DNA of 8,798 nt from Cesiribacter sp. (GTDB lineage Bacteria > Bacteroidota > Bacteroidia > Cytophagales > Cyclobacteriaceae), in the NCBI GenBank assembly GCA_030147305.1, contig JASLAE010000123.1:1-8798 (forward strand), given 5' to 3'. The notes below the pieces were generated by a model, which did no database searches, had not been told where the DNA came from, and saw only the letters and a list, made by a program, of their open reading frames with translations. Shown one piece after another: positions 7,141 to 8,798 of this stretch. Numbering within the stretch: the stretch's first letter is position 1; each line of letters opens with the position of its first letter. The translations under genes were made by a program, and so were the position numbers.

Positions 7141-7740
7141 ATGAAATACAAAGACATTGCTGAAAGAATAATTGAATTGAAAAACGCAGACTTGGAATTT
7201 CGGGACAAGCTTATTGAAAAAGGACAACTGGGTGAAGGCTATCACGAAGAAATGGCCAACATACACAATAAGAATGCGGAAATCTTACATCAGATAATAG
7301 ACACAATCGGTTATCCTACCATTGACAAGGTAGGCAAAGAAGCCAGTGAAGCAGCTTGGTTGGTTATACAACACGCCATTGGACAGCCAGCCTTTATGAA
7401 AAAATCCCTGAAATTATTAGAAGTTGCTGTTCATGAAAGCAAAGCCAACCCAAGAAATTTAGCTTATCTGACTGACCGAATAGCAGTATTTGAAGGTAAG
7501 CCTCAACTGTATGGAACTCAATTTGATTGGGACGAAAACGGTGAATTAAGCCCACACCTTTTTGACGACTTGACCAAAGTAAATCAAAGGAGAAAATCAA
7601 TCGGACTTAACACCCTTGAAGAACAAACCGATATTATAAGAAAAGGAGCAAAAATCGAAAATCAATCACCGCCGCAAAACCTTGGAAAAAGAAAACAGGA
7701 AATTGAAAAATGGAAGAAAACAGTTGGTTGGACAAAATAA
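7141..7740 (+). CDS. DUF6624-family protein of unknown function
   Basis: The 199-residue soluble protein has no signal peptide or membrane segment. The core matches the DUF6624 pattern: 'AAWLVIQHA' (residues 71-79), 'NPRNLAYLTDRIAVFEGKPQ' (103-122) and 'YGTQF' (124-128), followed by an acidic turn and a helical region ending near 'NTLEEQTDIIR'. The N-terminal 50 residues are helical and charged, and the C-terminal 30 residues are lysine-rich with 'WKKTVGW'. The biochemical role of the family is not known to me; the strongly conserved W, H, D/R and Y-G-T-Q residues would suit a binding or enzymatic pocket, but that is inference. The ATG at 7141 gives the expected family length. An AGCAGG lies immediately before the ATG, too close to be a normal ribosome site. 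The gene is flanked by the two homologous spacers, so it looks like a cassette cargo gene. Confidence 0.82.
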   Translation: MKYKDIAERIIELKNADLEFRDKLIEKGQLGEGYHEEMANIHNKNAEILHQIIDTIGYPTIDKVGKEASEAAWLVIQHAIGQPAFMKKSLKLLEVAVHESKANPRNLAYLTDRIAVFEGKPQLYGTQFDWDENGELSPHLFDDLTKVNQRRKSIGLNTLEEQTDIIRKGAKIENQSPPQNLGKRKQEIEKWKKTVGWTK

Positions 7741-7884
7741 AACCAGCCCTTAACAACACCTTCCATAAGTGGGGGTTCAGTGGTTAAAGCAAGCTTTGAG
7801 CCTTTTTGTGCAGGTCATTTGCGTTGCGTGCTTTCAGTAAACAGCCGTGCATGGGCGCCTGCCATATTCAATTGACGTTACCTG
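7741..7884 (+). repeat. Inter-gene repeat copy B (attC-like or cassette-boundary element)
   Basis: It begins directly after the DUF6624 stop codon and ends about 14 bp before the GNAT start codon, so it fills the whole spacer. Left core CCTTAAC (7748-7754) can pair with GTTAAAG (7783-7789), six of seven positions, enclosing AACACC and GGGGTT, which also pair with one mismatch. A second, competing stem joins AAAGCAAGC (7786-7794) with GCGTGCTTT (7826-7834), eight of nine positions. The outer TAAC (7751-7754) is complementary to GTTA (7877-7880) near the right end. The blocks TTAAAGCAAGCT, TTGAGCC, TTGTGCAGG and TTCAGTAA recur in copy A. Confidence 0.72.
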
Positions 7885-7897
7885 AAATGAATTATAT

Positions 7898-8353
7898 ATG
7901 AAATACAGAGAAGCTAATATCATAGATATCAAACAAATACAGATTGTACGACATTCAGTGAAAGAGAATATTTTATCAAATCCTGACCTTGTGACAGATG
8001 ATGATTGCATGGAATTTTTAACCAAGAGAGGAAAAGGTTGGGTTTGTGAAATTGATGGTTTGATAGTAGGATTTGCGATAGCAGATTTAAGGGATAATAA
8101 TATATGGGCATTATTTTTAAAACCTGAATTTGAGGGAAGAGGGATAGGTCGTCAGTTACACGAACTCATGCTTGACTGGTATTTCTCTAATGGAAAAGAA
8201 AATGTATGGCTTGGTACATCACCAAACACTCGGGCAGAAAGGTTCTATAGAAAACTGGGTTGGACAGAGACTGGGTTACATGGTGAGGCTGAAATTAAGT
8301 TTGAGATGACCAGACAAGATTGGCTAGATAATAAAAGTAGCATTCATGCCTAG
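7898..8353 (+). CDS. GNAT-family N-acetyltransferase
   Basis: This is a 151-residue single-domain GNAT protein of normal length. It starts with the typical 'YREANIIDIKQI' strand-helix. 'WVCEIDGLIVGFAIAD' (residues 48-63) forms the beta2-beta3 hairpin. 'IWALFLKPEFEGRGIGRQLHELML' (69-92) is the acetyl-CoA binding motif A with the R-G-I-G-R pyrophosphate loop, preceded by E where Q or R is usual. 'SPNTRAERFYRKLGWTETG' (108-126) is motif B with the A-x-x-F-Y-x-x-x-G-W signature. It transfers acetyl from acetyl-CoA to an amine; the substrate cannot be told from the sequence. The ATG at 7898 lies in A/T-rich DNA without a Shine-Dalgarno site and gives an intact first strand. It immediately follows repeat copy B. 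The gene is A/T-richer than the large surface-protein gene, which supports acquisition by transfer. Confidence 0.92.
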   Translation: MKYREANIIDIKQIQIVRHSVKENILSNPDLVTDDDCMEFLTKRGKGWVCEIDGLIVGFAIADLRDNNIWALFLKPEFEGRGIGRQLHELMLDWYFSNGKENVWLGTSPNTRAERFYRKLGWTETGLHGEAEIKFEMTRQDWLDNKSSIHA

Positions 8354-8393
8354 AAAATAGGGGTAAAGCAGTTAAGAACAGAATATAGAGAGG

Positions 8394-8442
8394 GCTGTAG
8401 ACTTGTGGGTAACTCTTAAGGAGTTACCCACAAGTCTACAGC
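8394..8442. repeat. Perfect 22-bp inverted repeat with 5-nt loop downstream of the GNAT gene
   Basis: The arms 8394-8415 and 8421-8442 are exact reverse complements, starting GCTGTAGACTTG and ending GGGTAACTC on the left arm, with loop TTAAG. It begins 41 bp after the GNAT stop codon. It would form a very stable hairpin and may terminate the GNAT transcript. However, the T-rich stretch starts only about 15 nt after the stem, so it is not a textbook terminator. Alternatives are a minimal mobile-element remnant (paired transposon ends) or a protein-binding palindrome. Confidence 0.8.
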
Positions 8443-8645
8443 TGTAACGATAGTAATATTTTAATATTTTTTCAAGAGGGTGAAGTGTAGCGGATCTCTC
8501 GAACCTTCACAACTCATGCTTTTCGTGATCATTCAGCTGCTAACCAAAACTATTAATGCTCCTTTCTAGTCAGGTTTAATTCTACCTTCATTCGATACTT
8601 TATTTACAATTAAAGCTTATTAAAGCACAGCTATAGGGTTTAGAA
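8443..8645. other. A/T-rich spacer before the frameshifted gene
   Basis: No gene is seen here. GTGAAG (8480-8485) and CTTCAC (8505-8510) form a 6-bp stem with a 19-nt loop. A TTAAAGCACAGCT at 8620-8632 resembles the TTAAAG.AAGCT block of the spacer repeats, but nothing around it matches, so it is not counted as a third copy. A promoter for the next frame presumably lies in 8560-8640. Confidence 0.5.
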
Positions 8646-8798
8646 ATGAAAAGCTTACAGCATCTTACGATATGTGAGCAACCAATGGAGCAATGAAAAC
8701 ATTGCTGTTGGCTTGCTGGCCGTGTCCGGCAAAAAAGTTTACTCAACTATCGGACCGCAAAGTTAAGCTCACACAGAAGCTGAATCCTGCTGGCCAGC
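8646..8798 (+). pseudogene. 5' part of an unidentified gene split over three reading frames (runs off the window)
   Basis: ATG at 8646 starts a frame that stops after 16 codons. One base over, from 8650, the frame reads 'AYSILRYVSNQWSNENIAVG' and continues 'LLAVSGKK'. It meets a TAA at 8764-8766, but a second one-base shift gives 'QLSDRKVKLTQKLNPAGQ' from 8744 to the window end. The joined product looks like a real protein N-terminus ('Y-S-I-L-R-Y-V' and 'N-I-A-V-G-L-L' are reminiscent of DUF3037-type proteins; tentative). Both shifts are explained by one extra A in an A run: 8649-8652 (four A) and 8731-8736 (six A). It may be a pseudogene, a product of homopolymer sequencing error, or a slippage-dependent gene; the sequence alone cannot decide. 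Confidence 0.55.

Noticed and set aside
8620..8632. A third copy of the spacer repeat (TTAAAGCACAGCT)
   Set aside because: Only one short block matches; the TTGTxCAGG and TTCAGxAA blocks and the cores are absent.
8711..8736. A terminator from GCCG/CGGC followed by an A run
   Set aside because: The stem is only 4 bp, the A run is on the wrong side for the plus strand, and the region reads as coding.

Overview
The window comes from a member of the Bacteroidota. The main evidence is the C-terminal type IX secretion (T9SS) sorting domain on a very large multidomain surface protein. This secretion system is essentially restricted to that phylum. Supporting points are the absence of clear Shine-Dalgarno sequences and A/T-rich start contexts. 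Family or genus cannot be resolved from the sequence alone.

Layout. (1) Positions 2-5902, plus strand: the 3' part of one giant gene that is open from the left window edge. It encodes at least 1966 residues made of fibronectin-III, carboxypeptidase-regulatory-like, Ig-like and repeat modules and ends in the T9SS sorting domain. A strong hairpin terminator (5947-5978) closes it. (2) Positions 5979-6505: about 530 bp without a convincing gene, holding several inverted repeats, two of which are mutually exclusive hairpins upstream of the next gene. (3) Positions 6506-8353: three small, unrelated, same-strand, more A/T-rich genes. They encode an SMR-family exporter that looks guanidinium-exporter-like, a DUF6624-family protein and a GNAT acetyltransferase. 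(4) Positions 8354-8798: a perfect 22-bp inverted repeat, A/T-rich spacer, and the 5' end of a gene whose conserved-looking protein is spread over three reading frames.

The most interesting structure is in region 3. The two spacers that follow the exporter gene (6842-6956) and the DUF6624 gene (7741-7884) are homologous to each other although the genes are not. Each copy starts at or within about 10 bp of a stop codon, can fold into long imperfect hairpins, and begins with a TAAC-type core; copy B ends with a complementary GTTA core just before the next start codon. This is the architecture of a gene-cassette array with attC-like sites, but the cores do not match the classical integron consensus and no integrase lies in the window. 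The cargo types (exporter, acetyltransferase, DUF of unknown role) also fit a cassette array. The genes probably do not share a pathway; they seem to be an accessory collection inserted beside a chromosomal surface-protein gene.
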